From Paramecium octaurelia (lineage: Eukaryota; Ciliophora; Oligohymenophorea; Peniculida; Parameciidae), in the NCBI GenBank assembly GCA_905182995.1, contig CAJJDP010000058.1, positions 105,849 through 149,748 of the forward strand: DNA of 43,900 bases, given 5' to 3'. Below, in pieces: positions 1 to 10,669 of the stretch. Position 1 is the first letter of the stretch, and the number at the start of each line of letters is the position of its first letter. The notes beneath the pieces were generated by a model that worked only from the letters and a program-made list of their open reading frames with translations, made no database searches and was not told the origin of the DNA. The position numbers were made by a program, and so were the translations under genes.

Positions 1-144
1 GTTTTGATCTAATTGTATATGTTTTCATAAGACATATATAAATATTTTTTATAATGTTAGGTTTAGATTTCACAATTCAATAATTTAAATTAAAATTTTT
101 TTGTAAAATGAATCTATCAATTAGTTAATTAGTTGATATTTAGA

Positions 145-935
145 TCAAAACCTTTTGGATCCTCCAACAAATAGAGGAATAAAATGCGCACCATAAGAAA
201 GTGGATCAATAAAGATATCGGCTTTATAACTCATAGATTTGACCCTAAATTAAGAAGTTTATTTTGAGTTAAGCCAAATATTTACAGAATCTAATATTTT
301 AAATAGTATAATGTGTAGACAAGATATATAATAAAAAAATACATTTAAGATAAACCTTGAGGTCTATATTAAGAATAAAATAAAAAGTGGGTGTTATGAT
401 TATGTTTAAATAGTTTAATCAATTATGAAATATTAATTTATATAAAATTCTTCCAATCAGATTTTACGCATTAATAATGGAGAAATATGGAGGCTAATTT
501 TTCTATGGGAAATCAAATATATTAAGATATGTGATGAAAAGGAGGTCAAAAATATTGATATAATCTTACTGATAATTAATAAGCTAGATTAAGAAACATC
601 GAAAAGAAATCAAAACAAACTAGGTTTAAAATCTAATCACCGCTGTTTTAGGTTCTGTTAGGTTGAGAAAATATTATATCTAATGAAAACAAGAATTGAA
701 ACCTAAGGCTCAGGCTATCGAGATATCAATCATACATATAAAATGGCCATAATCTTAAATCATGTATTTTGCTAAGTAAGGGCAAACTATAAAGATGTTT
801 CAATTTAAATATCAGATGAACATCAAAATAAAGGAAAATAATATAATACTGCGATTTTTAACATAAAGTTTGAAATAATCTTTGAAGCTCTTCATATGAT
901 TCCTTTCATTTATAGTATAAATGGTAAAAATTGAA
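145..935 (-). CDS. unresolved multi-exon minus-strand gene, 3' part
   Basis: I do not recognise this gene and could not assemble it fully. The minus strand carries protein-like pieces: a C-terminal piece ending ...IFIDPLSYGAHF, then LFVGGSKRF and TGA at 147-145, and an upstream piece with YEELQRLFQTLCQKS and LPLLSKIHDLRLWPFY. The upstream piece joins in frame to LSLRFQFLFSLDIIFS if a 21-nt intron (715-735, GTATG...ATAG) is removed. Exon boundaries between 450 and 600 and the start codon are unknown. Plus-strand frames are also open here because only TGA is a stop, so the strand choice rests mainly on the in-frame intron. The same sequence recurs after 1788. Confidence 0.35.
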
Positions 936-1047
936 ATAAATTCAAATTCATTCTGTTTCTTTTATGTGTAATTAATTAACTAATTAATTAATTACAGAAT
1001 TTATTTGATGAACTAAGTTTGAACTAATGAAGAAAAATGTTTAATTG

Positions 1048-1075
1048 TATAACAATTTCAGCATATATTATGATA
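1048..1075. mobile_element. retained internal eliminated sequence (IES), 26 bp plus second TA
   Basis: Copy 1 of repeat A has 26 bp here that copy 2 lacks. The element lies between two TA dinucleotides (1048-1049 and 1074-1075), and copy 2 keeps a single TA at 2391-2392, exactly as after IES excision. Known Paramecium IESs are TA-bounded, with a major size class near 26-31 bp and an end consensus TAYAGYNR. The left end TATAACAA matches it at 7 of 8 positions. The right end read inward, TATCATAA, matches at 6 of 8. IESs derive from Tc1/mariner-like elements and are normally removed when the macronucleus develops. I infer partial retention, or a germline/allelic variant. Confidence 0.75.
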
Positions 1076-1420
1076 CTTATATTATGGTTATTATATTTTC
1101 AACTATTATTACCTTTAGGATGGTTGGATTAACTCATTAGTAAAAAAAAGAACATAAAGCAAATATTTGAAAGGATAGTAAATATTATCCCCATGATATG
1201 TTTTAAATGTCAACATGGGAATTTTAACACCATTTATGATAGGGAAATGCAAGATTGCAATAAGATTTTGAGAGACTTATAATATCCATCAAACTTAATG
1301 GCATTAACATCATCTTATTTAAAACAAGCAACTAAATCAAATATCAAATATAACTTATTAAATTTTTTTAGTTTATTAAAATATAAAACTAATTATTTTA
1401 TTTATTTATTTTATTTTTTA

Positions 1421-1786
1421 ATGTCTGAAGAAAGTTATGAATCATTCAATCTATAAGAACGGCATATTGAGTTAATTAAAGCCATTAATTAAAATAATAT
1501 TCAATTAATAAATAGCTTAATTTTATAAGCGAAAAGTGAGAATATTGATATAATCAATTACTAAATCAGATATTAACCAATTCACTTAGCAGTATGGATA
1601 GGTAATATGAAAATTTTATTACTCTTAATACAAAATGGGGCAAATGTCGATGCAATCTCAGATAATCAAATGAATTGCCTGACAATTGCTGTCTACAGAT
1701 AACATGTTAATTTAGTTTAAGCATTAATAGCAAATATTAAAGATCCAAATTACTTATCAAAAAGAGGAACTGCTTTGCATATCGCA
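1421..1786 (+). pseudogene. truncated assembly copy of the ankyrin-kinase 5' end
   Basis: The first 122 codons of the ankyrin-PH-kinase gene (ATG at 1421, [15 protein letters not shown]...) end at the N at 1787. The sequence is identical to 2738-3103. It is almost certainly the same locus present twice through an unmerged assembly overlap and not a separate gene. Confidence 0.8.
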
Positions 1787-1787
1787 N
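1787..1787. other. assembly gap (single N)
   Basis: A single N joins the two copies of repeat A. It marks a scaffold junction. Confidence 0.95.
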
Positions 1788-3103
1788 AAATTCTTCCAAT
1801 CAGATTTTACGCATTAATAATGGAGAAATATGGAGGCTAATTTTTCTATGGGAAATCAAATATATTAAGATATGTGATGAAAAGGAGGTCAAAAATATTG
1901 ATATAATCTTACTGATAATTAATAAGCTAGATTAAGAAACATCGAAAAGAAATCAAAACAAACTAGGTTTAAAATCTAATCACCGCTGTTTTAGGTTCTG
2001 TTAGGTTGAGAAAATATTATATCTAATGAAAACAAGAATTGAAACCTAAGGCTCAGGCTATCGAGATATCAATCATACATATAAAATGGCCATAATCTTA
2101 AATCATGTATTTTGCTAAGTAAGGGCAAACTATAAAGATGTTTCAATTTAAATATCAGATGAACATCAAAATAAAGGAAAATAATATAATACTGCGATTT
2201 TTAACATAAAGTTTGAAATAATCTTTGAAGCTCTTCATATGATTCCTTTCATTTATAGTATAAATGGTAAAAATTGAAATAAATTCAAATTCATTCTGTT
2301 TCTTTTATGTGTAATTAATTAACTAATTAATTAATTACAGAATTTATTTGATGAACTAAGTTTGAACTAATGAAGAAAAATGTTTAATTGTACTTATATT
2401 ATGGTTATTATATTTTCAACTATTATTACCTTTAGGATGGTTGGATTAACTCATTAGTAAAAAAAAGAACATAAAGCAAATATTTGAAAGGATAGTAAAT
2501 ATTATCCCCATGATATGTTTTAAATGTCAACATGGGAATTTTAACACCATTTATGATAGGGAAATGCAAGATTGCAATAAGATTTTGAGAGACTTATAAT
2601 ATCCATCAAACTTAATGGCATTAACATCATCTTATTTAAAACAAGCAACTAAATCAAATATCAAATATAACTTATTAAATTTTTTTAGTTTATTAAAATA
2701 TAAAACTAATTATTTTATTTATTTATTTTATTTTTTAATGTCTGAAGAAAGTTATGAATCATTCAATCTATAAGAACGGCATATTGAGTTAATTAAAGCC
2801 ATTAATTAAAATAATATTCAATTAATAAATAGCTTAATTTTATAAGCGAAAAGTGAGAATATTGATATAATCAATTACTAAATCAGATATTAACCAATTC
2901 ACTTAGCAGTATGGATAGGTAATATGAAAATTTTATTACTCTTAATACAAAATGGGGCAAATGTCGATGCAATCTCAGATAATCAAATGAATTGCCTGAC
3001 AATTGCTGTCTACAGATAACATGTTAATTTAGTTTAAGCATTAATAGCAAATATTAAAGATCCAAATTACTTATCAAAAAGAGGAACTGCTTTGCATATC
3101 GCA
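1788..3103 (+). repeat. direct repeat A, copy 2
   Basis: This is the second copy of 445-1786, without the 26-bp IES-like insert; the junction TA is at 2391-2392. It runs into the intact ankyrin-PH-kinase gene. From 1788 to 2737 the content is the same as 445-1420: pieces of the unresolved minus-strand gene (the 21-nt intron equivalent is at 2058-2078) and a very AT-rich upstream region of the kinase. Confidence 0.85.
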
Positions 3104-4836
3104 GCTTAATACGATAATGAAGAAATTATGGCGCTCTTACTCAAGCATCCAAAAATTGATATCAATCTGAAATTCAAAAATTAGACCCCATTTTAGGTAG
3201 CTGGATCAACAACCAAGAAATTATTATTGTAACAAGAGAGGATGTAGAAATCTTTGATTTTGATTTCAAATTCTTTTATCAATTCAGATGTAAGCATTTA
3301 TTTATAAAGAGTCTTCTTTTTAATTAACTTGAAATACCTGTACTAATCACTGGATTTGCACAAAAGGTTGGTTGGCTTGGTTTTAATCATTCCAGGAGAT
3401 TTTTGTATTTAGACCCTATAAATGGAATATTTGCAACTTATTCAAGTAAGGAAGATTATCCATTAAAACCAAACGAAATAATGGCAATAGAATTGATAAA
3501 CTCTGTAAAACTAAGCAATAACCTTTTATTTTCAAAGTCTCACGTTTTTTATCTAGAAATTAAATACTCCAACAATAAAGCAGTATGGTATGGCTTTCAA
3601 AGCAATGATATAGCATAAAGCTGGAGAGAAAGATTGGAATAAGCAAAAAAATATTATTAACATTTCACTAATAAATATATAGACTGTTATTAAAAAAATA
3701 ATGACAAAAAAGCCGCATAATATTTCTATTACGAAATGGAATTAAACACAAAATTGCAATTAATTGAAATTGAAGATCCTAATTTGATTGTTTAAAATTT
3801 CAATAAAAATTCATCAAATAAACCTAATTCTTAATAAGATCATTAATAATAATTATAATAATAATCAATAAAATTGAGTGACTTTAAAATTTTAACTTGT
3901 ATTGGAAAAGGATCATTTGGATATGTTTATAAAGTTGAATTTAAAAATAAAGTCTGGGCTTTGAAGCAACAGGATAAACAAAGATTAAAGCAATCAAATA
4001 ACTTGGAATATGTTTTGACTGAGGTTAAAATTTTAAGAACAATTAATCACCCTTTCATTGTAAAATATCTAATGTGTAAGAAATAAATTATACCTTTTTA
4101 GCCTTTCAGACAACAAAAAATTTGTATTTAGTACTTGAGTTATTGTAATAGGGGGATTTAGCTATGTTTATGACGAGAGGTGTAATCCTTGATTTGAATA
4201 TCAGCAGATTATTAATTGGATAAATAGTCCTTGCTATTGAGCATTTGCATAAGCACGATATCTTATACAGGGATCTAAAGCCAGAAAATATTTGCATTGA
4301 TGCTTCAAGTTATATAAAACTAATAGATTTTGGGTTGTGTAAATTTATAACAGAGAACGAATTAACATATACACTTTGTGGATCTCCAGCATATCTTGCC
4401 CCAGAAGTTCTCAACAATAATGGAATATCCAAATCAACAGATGTCTACTAAATAGGTTTATTATTATATGAAATGCTTACTGGATATCCTCCATTTTATA
4501 CAAGAGAGATAAATATATTAATCAATAGAATTAAAAATGGTATTTTTATGCATTTATTTAGAATCTATACATATTCCAATGAATTTAAATGAGGATGCAA
4601 GAGATCTTTTAAGATTAATTTTAAAAAGGAATGCTTTGGAGAGAATAAACATCGAGTAAATGAAAAAACATAAGTTTTTTTAAAATTTAAATTGGAACTT
4701 ATTAGAAAAAAAGGAGATCAAAATTCCATAGCTAATTAAAGTTTTCCCTTAATCTGAAAAAGCTAGAAAAGATTTAGTTGATTCTGATTATTGTCTTAAT
4801 GATTATATTTAAGATTGGGATTTTGTTACCATATGA
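2738..4836 (+). CDS. ankyrin repeat - PH domain - AGC-type protein kinase
   Basis: A 676-residue protein read with the ciliate code and three introns: 3290-3309 (20 nt, ending AAG), 4076-4101 (26 nt) and 4540-4561 (22 nt). Residues ~10-165 hold ankyrin repeats ([31 protein letters not shown]). Residues ~192-292 look like a PH domain, with GWLGF near the start and a closing SWRERLEQAKKYY helix. The kinase domain from ~375 has the glycine loop GKGSFGYV, the lysine in [17 protein letters not shown] and [15 protein letters not shown] and this activation loop are typical of AGC kinases. It ends with an AGC-like tail. The PH domain suggests membrane-lipid recruitment and the ankyrins protein binding. 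The start is the first ATG after a very AT-rich leader. It is probably a Ser/Thr kinase; its substrates are unknown. Confidence 0.9.
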
Positions 4837-5098
4837 AAGGCTCGAACATGAAATATGCAATAAATTAAAATCAGATATTTTTTATAAATGCTATTAAAAA
4901 TTTATGAAAAATTAATAAAATTGTATATTTGCAATATAAAAATTTTTCATTAATAATTAAACAAAATTCTTAAATAAAGAGTTTTTTCTCCCGATCCTTC
5001 AATTGAATAATTAAATATTAGGAAAAAATCCTGTCAGTAGAGTTAACAATTTTTAGATTTTATAAAATTTTCGAAACAGTTTGTGTGCAATAGCATAG

Positions 5099-6424
5099 TC
5101 ATTTTATTGATTAAACTTAAATATTACTAAAATAATCAAAATGAATAGATTGTATTTAATTTCTCTTAGCAATTATATAGCAAGTTTCAAAATCAATACT
5201 AGTATTAATTTGAGCTATTATAATTTAATTATCAAAACCAATAATTTTGCCATCTAGTTGAACTCTATTCCTTTATGCTGAATCAGTTGTAATATAGTTC
5301 TTAGCTAGTTATTAGGATGTTAGATGCAATATGATTAGATTCATAGAACTTAAAGAATTGCAAATAAATAAAATTGAATTAGCCTAGCAAATTTCAATTA
5401 TCCAAGCAAGGGTGCTAGAATTCATCCCATCTAAAACTGAAGGAGACTTCAAAAATATTACTCTTGCAAATTGATGAAATAGTTGCCTAAAGCAAACTCT
5501 TGGCATATTCAATTTTACAATTAAGAATGAGATTTGGCAGATGAATTGTGAAAACAGTGGAAAAAAATAATGAAAGCCATTATTTTTTTTACGAAGACTT
5601 AATATTGTTAACTTTTTGAAGGACTTTTATTTTGAGATTTTGAAAAATCTTCATATATCTTATTCAGGACTTTAATAGTTGTTAGCTAATTATTATAGAT
5701 TTTAAGTATTTAATAAAACAGTGCAAAGAAATATTGAAAAGCGATTGAATAAAACAAATAAAATTGAAAAGCAAAAAATCTCAATAAATTGTTAAAATAC
5801 CTAATTAATCAAAATTACATTTGTATCAATAAAATAATATAGTAATAATCAACATAATAATTGAAAATTTATTTCTAAAGAAATAGTGAGAATAAAGCTA
5901 TGATATCTCGCTTTAGTAAACAAACTTTAATTAATCATTAAATTTGTTAGAGATGGAGCTAGAATTAAATATATGTAAGAATATAATTATGAATTATAAT
6001 ATGGTAAAGAGCAAAATATCCTGAGATAATAAATCAAATATACTTTTCTATGACTAAAAATTTCAATTAAACCTTCTCATCTATTGACTAATTCAAATTT
6101 ATTATTATTAATTGATTTATTTAGTACTATTATGATTTCGATTCCATTATCTAGCTTTCTTTCCAACTTACACTTCTCATGGCTTACTTATTAAATAATT
6201 CTAATGTTGGTAATATCCCAAAAATACTGGATAATATATGATTTTCAGACCTAATAGAGATGCTAAATTTATTCAACATTCTTTTTATATTCATATATAG
6301 CCATTTTGTTAACGCTTTGTATTCTTTAATTATTCATTTAGCCTTTCATGAAAAGCTTAAATATATCTGATCCTTCAGGTATATTACTACAAGCTTAATG
6401 TAATGTAATTATAAAATTATTCAT
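5099..6424 (-). CDS. unresolved multi-exon minus-strand gene, probable membrane protein
   Basis: The family is not recognised and the exon structure is incomplete. Protein-like pieces follow one another on the minus strand. From ATG 6424 comes MNNFIITLHQACSNIPEGSD..., leading through a probable 24-nt intron into YFWDITNIRII. A hydrophobic piece (IFDLLSQDILLFTILQFI..., two likely membrane helices) lies around 5830-6050. A C-terminal piece contains RVQLDGKIIGFDNQIIIAQI, then SIDFETCYIIAKRN, and ends at TGA 5101-5099. The joins at about 5650-5830 and about 6060 are not settled. It may be one gene, or two. Confidence 0.35.
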
Positions 6425-6647
6425 CAAGATTGATTAAACCAATCAAGTTTCGTTTTAGTAATATTCACAAAATAAAATGTTTCTGTACGCCTATTGAAAA
6501 CTGCACCTAATCATACTTCATTTGCAATAACGAATTGAAATAAAAAGCGTTCTCAATTTTAGTTAAACCTAGAACTAAAAAAATATAATAATTAATACTA
6601 TCTGAAAATTTTATTAATTAAGTTTATTTAAAAAGAATTTTTGTCAT
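6424..6647 (-). CDS. small hypothetical protein, 57 residues
   Basis: ATG at 6647 and two putative introns (6575-6598, 24 nt; 6491-6516, 26 nt) give a 57-residue protein beginning MTKILFKQTQLIKFSD and ending TKTKLDWFNQS, with TGA at 6426-6424. The stop shares its last base with the ATG of the next minus-strand reading frame (TGATG). It could therefore be the first part of the unresolved gene at 5099-6424, with an intron I did not find. No domain is recognised. Confidence 0.35.
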
Positions 6648-6814
6648 AATATAGAATTTTCCAAATATTCGGAAGAGCTACTTAAACATGAATTAAGTGA
6701 TAAACCTACAAATCTTTAGAAAAAAGTAAAGGTGAATCTATAAAATTATGTGTTCTTTTAATTTATCTTAAAAATAAAAAATTTGGATTAATTATCTTTT
6801 ATTAAATTTTTAAT

Positions 6815-7825
6815 ATGATTACTTTGGCAAAAAAATCTATAGATTAAGATTATGAAATATTAATAAAGAAGAGCATCTATAAGAAGAAGCAAAAAAATTA
6901 ATATAATACAAAAGATGACAAGTTTTAGGATTACTTTTTTGAATAAAATGGTTTGAAAGCATGTAAATTGGTCGACTTTATCCAATTAAGTATACCAAAG
7001 ACGATAGTGATGGATAATATATTTAGATTGAAATCAAATGTGTAAATACCTAGAAATAGTGATAACCAATATCAACTTGGGTAACTTAATAATGACTTTT
7101 ATTGTTACAATTATAAAATCAATAGAATTGATAGACAAGGTAGCATTACAACAGTTACGTTTGACCCCATTTAGAGGAGTTTTACTCCTGTTGAAAATGT
7201 TATTCAACTCTTAGGCAGTAGAAATGAAGTATTAAAATAATCATTCGAGAAATTACATCGCAAAAAATTAGATTCAACCCAATACAAAGTAATGAAGGAA
7301 TTAGATTTGCTTAATTTTGAAAATGCAATTAATAAACCATGTACTGGTTATATATCGAAAGTATTTGAAGACTAAGTAATAACTCAATAACGATTTATGA
7401 ATGACCTTTATTTAAATGCCATAGGCATTAACTCTGAAATGGCAGTACACCATGCCATGGAGACAGGATTTTTACCTATTCCTTTATACTTTTCAGAAGA
7501 TAATAGTAGTGGATAATATCTAAGCAATTTCTTTACTTTAAACACATTCAATCAGTCAGTGAACAATATGCAAGTGTGCAATTATAATGGTTAACAATTT
7601 CCAGTTTAGATTACGTTTCACAACTATTATTATTACAAGGAAACTGAACAGTGTTATTATGAATATTTATTTTTTATATGGGATATCGACAAAAAGTGGT
7701 TATCAAAGCAAAGGGTTTAAGAAAATTACTTAGACTATTTTAATTTAAAAAGTGGTCTGGAATCTTAAACCCAAACCTAAATATACTATAATTCCGATTA
7801 AAGGTGCGGATACAGAAATATTTGA
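6815..7825 (+). CDS. hypothetical protein, 336 residues, no intron
   Basis: One reading frame runs from ATG 6815 to TGA 7823-7825 with no intron. No family is recognised. The N-terminus is lysine-rich (ILIKKSIYKKKQKNQ). The middle has FTPVENVIQLLGSRNEVLKQSFEKL written as a mixed helical stretch. The C-terminal third is aromatic-rich (ETGFLPIPLYFSEDN, FHNYYYYKETEQCYYEYLFF) and could form a PAS-like alpha-beta fold, but that is only an impression from the pattern. Balanced composition with normal glycine content and the long open frame support a real gene. It is transcribed away from the small minus-strand gene starting at 6647. Confidence 0.65.
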
Positions 7826-8080
7826 CATATTAGTTAATAATATTAATTATATATTAATATACAAATAATTGAAGATTCTTGACATTATAATTTTTATCAT
7901 CTTAGATGCTTGATAATGATATTAATTGTTTAATACAATTATATTCCTATGAGAACTAATAAAAATGTTATCATCATCCAGATTACTAAAAATAGATTAT
8001 TTACTAGGAAACCTCCATTTTATTAATTTCTTAGACTCCTTATTTCTTTACTATTTCTTAATAAGTGATATCAAATTTGC

Positions 8081-9374
8081 TTTACTTGAATTCAATCCAA
8101 ATATTTCGCATTAAAAAACTAATCAATATAATTCATTTAAAAATGAATTTATGCTTATTAAATGACAATTCAATAGTGATTTTGAACTATGGTTATATTC
8201 AATCACTAATGCCAAGTGATACAGTTTAAGTATTATTTATTTTCGTTTTTATTTCTATCACAATTTTTCAGTATTGTCTAATGAGTTCTTTAAATTAATT
8301 GTCTTTAAATATTTAAAATCTATTGATTTCAAATTAAAGGATAGTTACTGGCAATTTAAATAAATTTACTAGAGTGGATATTTTAATCTATTTAAACATT
8401 AAGATATCCAGTTATATTTAAAATTAATAAATATTTTCTTTCTTGAATAATCTTTTTCAGTCCTTTAATAATATATTAGGCTAATTTAGCAATTGATATC
8501 TTCTTTTTATAAATTCATTAATGTAGTTTACATACGAATTAGGAAAAGTGATTTTAACATTTAATCAAAGAATAGATTAAGGAAAGACCATGTTTATAGA
8601 TACAAAATTGAACATTTTAAATGCAGGAGCATAAAAAATCTATTTAATTGATATAAACTTCAAAAAAGAACAACTTTTTTTAAATCTCTAAGCCAGACCA
8701 AATAAGTAGTCGAGAAAAATTCAGTATTTCCCATAATAAATGGACATAATCAAGGATTCCTTATATCCCTCTCATTAAGATTGACGATTTGCAACATTAA
8801 AAAATTAAGACTAACATATTTTATTATCTAAGGGTATTAATGGTTCTACTATCTCATAAAGAGAATATTTGATTAGTGATTTAATTAATTGTCATAGAAT
8901 TTTAAGAATTACTGTAGAGCTTTTCTTTCACACCCTAATATCATTAAACCTTGGTTGGTTTTGAAATTGTGATTATCGCCTTTCAATAGATTTAACAGAT
9001 GCTTCAACACATTATTATTTGACTATTTTAATCACTTAATCAATTGATTGATATATTACCTCCATAACTTAAAGCTTATTTATAAATCTAATGCAGTCTT
9101 GTTTCAGCCTTTTCGATTGCTCATTTCTCGCTTGCTGTTGTTTTAATTTTCAATTTTGCATCTTCCGAACATAACTTTTGAGAATTATCTCCAGAATCTT
9201 TTGATATAAAGAGAAGAAGAGGAAAGCTTGATTGTTTAGTATCTAACAAGAATATTAAAATTCCAAAATCAATCTAAATTTGGTATTCTATCGTTGATTT
9301 TGAGCCACCAAATGATATCATCCTATTGAAAGCTTTGAATATGGTGTCAACTTTATTTTTCTTTGAATATCAAT
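8081..9374 (+). repeat. direct repeat B, copy 1 (probable unmerged contig end)
   Basis: 1294 bp repeated at 9376-10669 with the same length and no difference noticed. The copy ends at the N at 9375. It is best explained as overlapping contig ends that were not merged. Confidence 0.85.
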
Positions 9375-9375
9375 N
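9375..9375. other. assembly gap (single N)
   Basis: A single N joins the two copies of repeat B. Confidence 0.95.
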
Positions 9376-10669
9376 TTTACTTGAATTCAATCCAAATATT
9401 TCGCATTAAAAAACTAATCAATATAATTCATTTAAAAATGAATTTATGCTTATTAAATGACAATTCAATAGTGATTTTGAACTATGGTTATATTCAATCA
9501 CTAATGCCAAGTGATACAGTTTAAGTATTATTTATTTTCGTTTTTATTTCTATCACAATTTTTCAGTATTGTCTAATGAGTTCTTTAAATTAATTGTCTT
9601 TAAATATTTAAAATCTATTGATTTCAAATTAAAGGATAGTTACTGGCAATTTAAATAAATTTACTAGAGTGGATATTTTAATCTATTTAAACATTAAGAT
9701 ATCCAGTTATATTTAAAATTAATAAATATTTTCTTTCTTGAATAATCTTTTTCAGTCCTTTAATAATATATTAGGCTAATTTAGCAATTGATATCTTCTT
9801 TTTATAAATTCATTAATGTAGTTTACATACGAATTAGGAAAAGTGATTTTAACATTTAATCAAAGAATAGATTAAGGAAAGACCATGTTTATAGATACAA
9901 AATTGAACATTTTAAATGCAGGAGCATAAAAAATCTATTTAATTGATATAAACTTCAAAAAAGAACAACTTTTTTTAAATCTCTAAGCCAGACCAAATAA
10001 GTAGTCGAGAAAAATTCAGTATTTCCCATAATAAATGGACATAATCAAGGATTCCTTATATCCCTCTCATTAAGATTGACGATTTGCAACATTAAAAAAT
10101 TAAGACTAACATATTTTATTATCTAAGGGTATTAATGGTTCTACTATCTCATAAAGAGAATATTTGATTAGTGATTTAATTAATTGTCATAGAATTTTAA
10201 GAATTACTGTAGAGCTTTTCTTTCACACCCTAATATCATTAAACCTTGGTTGGTTTTGAAATTGTGATTATCGCCTTTCAATAGATTTAACAGATGCTTC
10301 AACACATTATTATTTGACTATTTTAATCACTTAATCAATTGATTGATATATTACCTCCATAACTTAAAGCTTATTTATAAATCTAATGCAGTCTTGTTTC
10401 AGCCTTTTCGATTGCTCATTTCTCGCTTGCTGTTGTTTTAATTTTCAATTTTGCATCTTCCGAACATAACTTTTGAGAATTATCTCCAGAATCTTTTGAT
10501 ATAAAGAGAAGAAGAGGAAAGCTTGATTGTTTAGTATCTAACAAGAATATTAAAATTCCAAAATCAATCTAAATTTGGTATTCTATCGTTGATTTTGAGC
10601 CACCAAATGATATCATCCTATTGAAAGCTTTGAATATGGTGTCAACTTTATTTTTCTTTGAATATCAAT
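9376..10669 (+). repeat. direct repeat B, copy 2
   Basis: Second copy of 8081-9374. Downstream of 10669 the sequence continues into a unique region in the same reading frame, consistent with this being the contig that extends to the right. Confidence 0.85.

Larger units (their letters stand above)
445..1786 (+). repeat. direct repeat A, copy 1 (probable unmerged contig end)
   Basis: This stretch recurs at 1788-3103. By eye the two copies match base for base except for a 26-bp TA-bounded insertion present only here (1048-1073). The copy stops at the N at 1787, in the middle of the ankyrin-kinase gene, which then begins again in copy 2. Near-perfect identity and breaks exactly at an N fit overlapping contig ends placed side by side rather than a real tandem duplication. 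Confidence 0.85.

Noticed and set aside
960..1000. Palindromic TAATTAATTA stretch as a possible regulatory site
   Set aside because: Simple AT-rich repetition of a kind expected by chance here; the copy-to-copy difference lies elsewhere.
5099..5500. Sm/LSm-like signature in LDGKIIGFDN
   Set aside because: A short chance resemblance; the surrounding residues do not continue the Sm fold and the gene model is incomplete.
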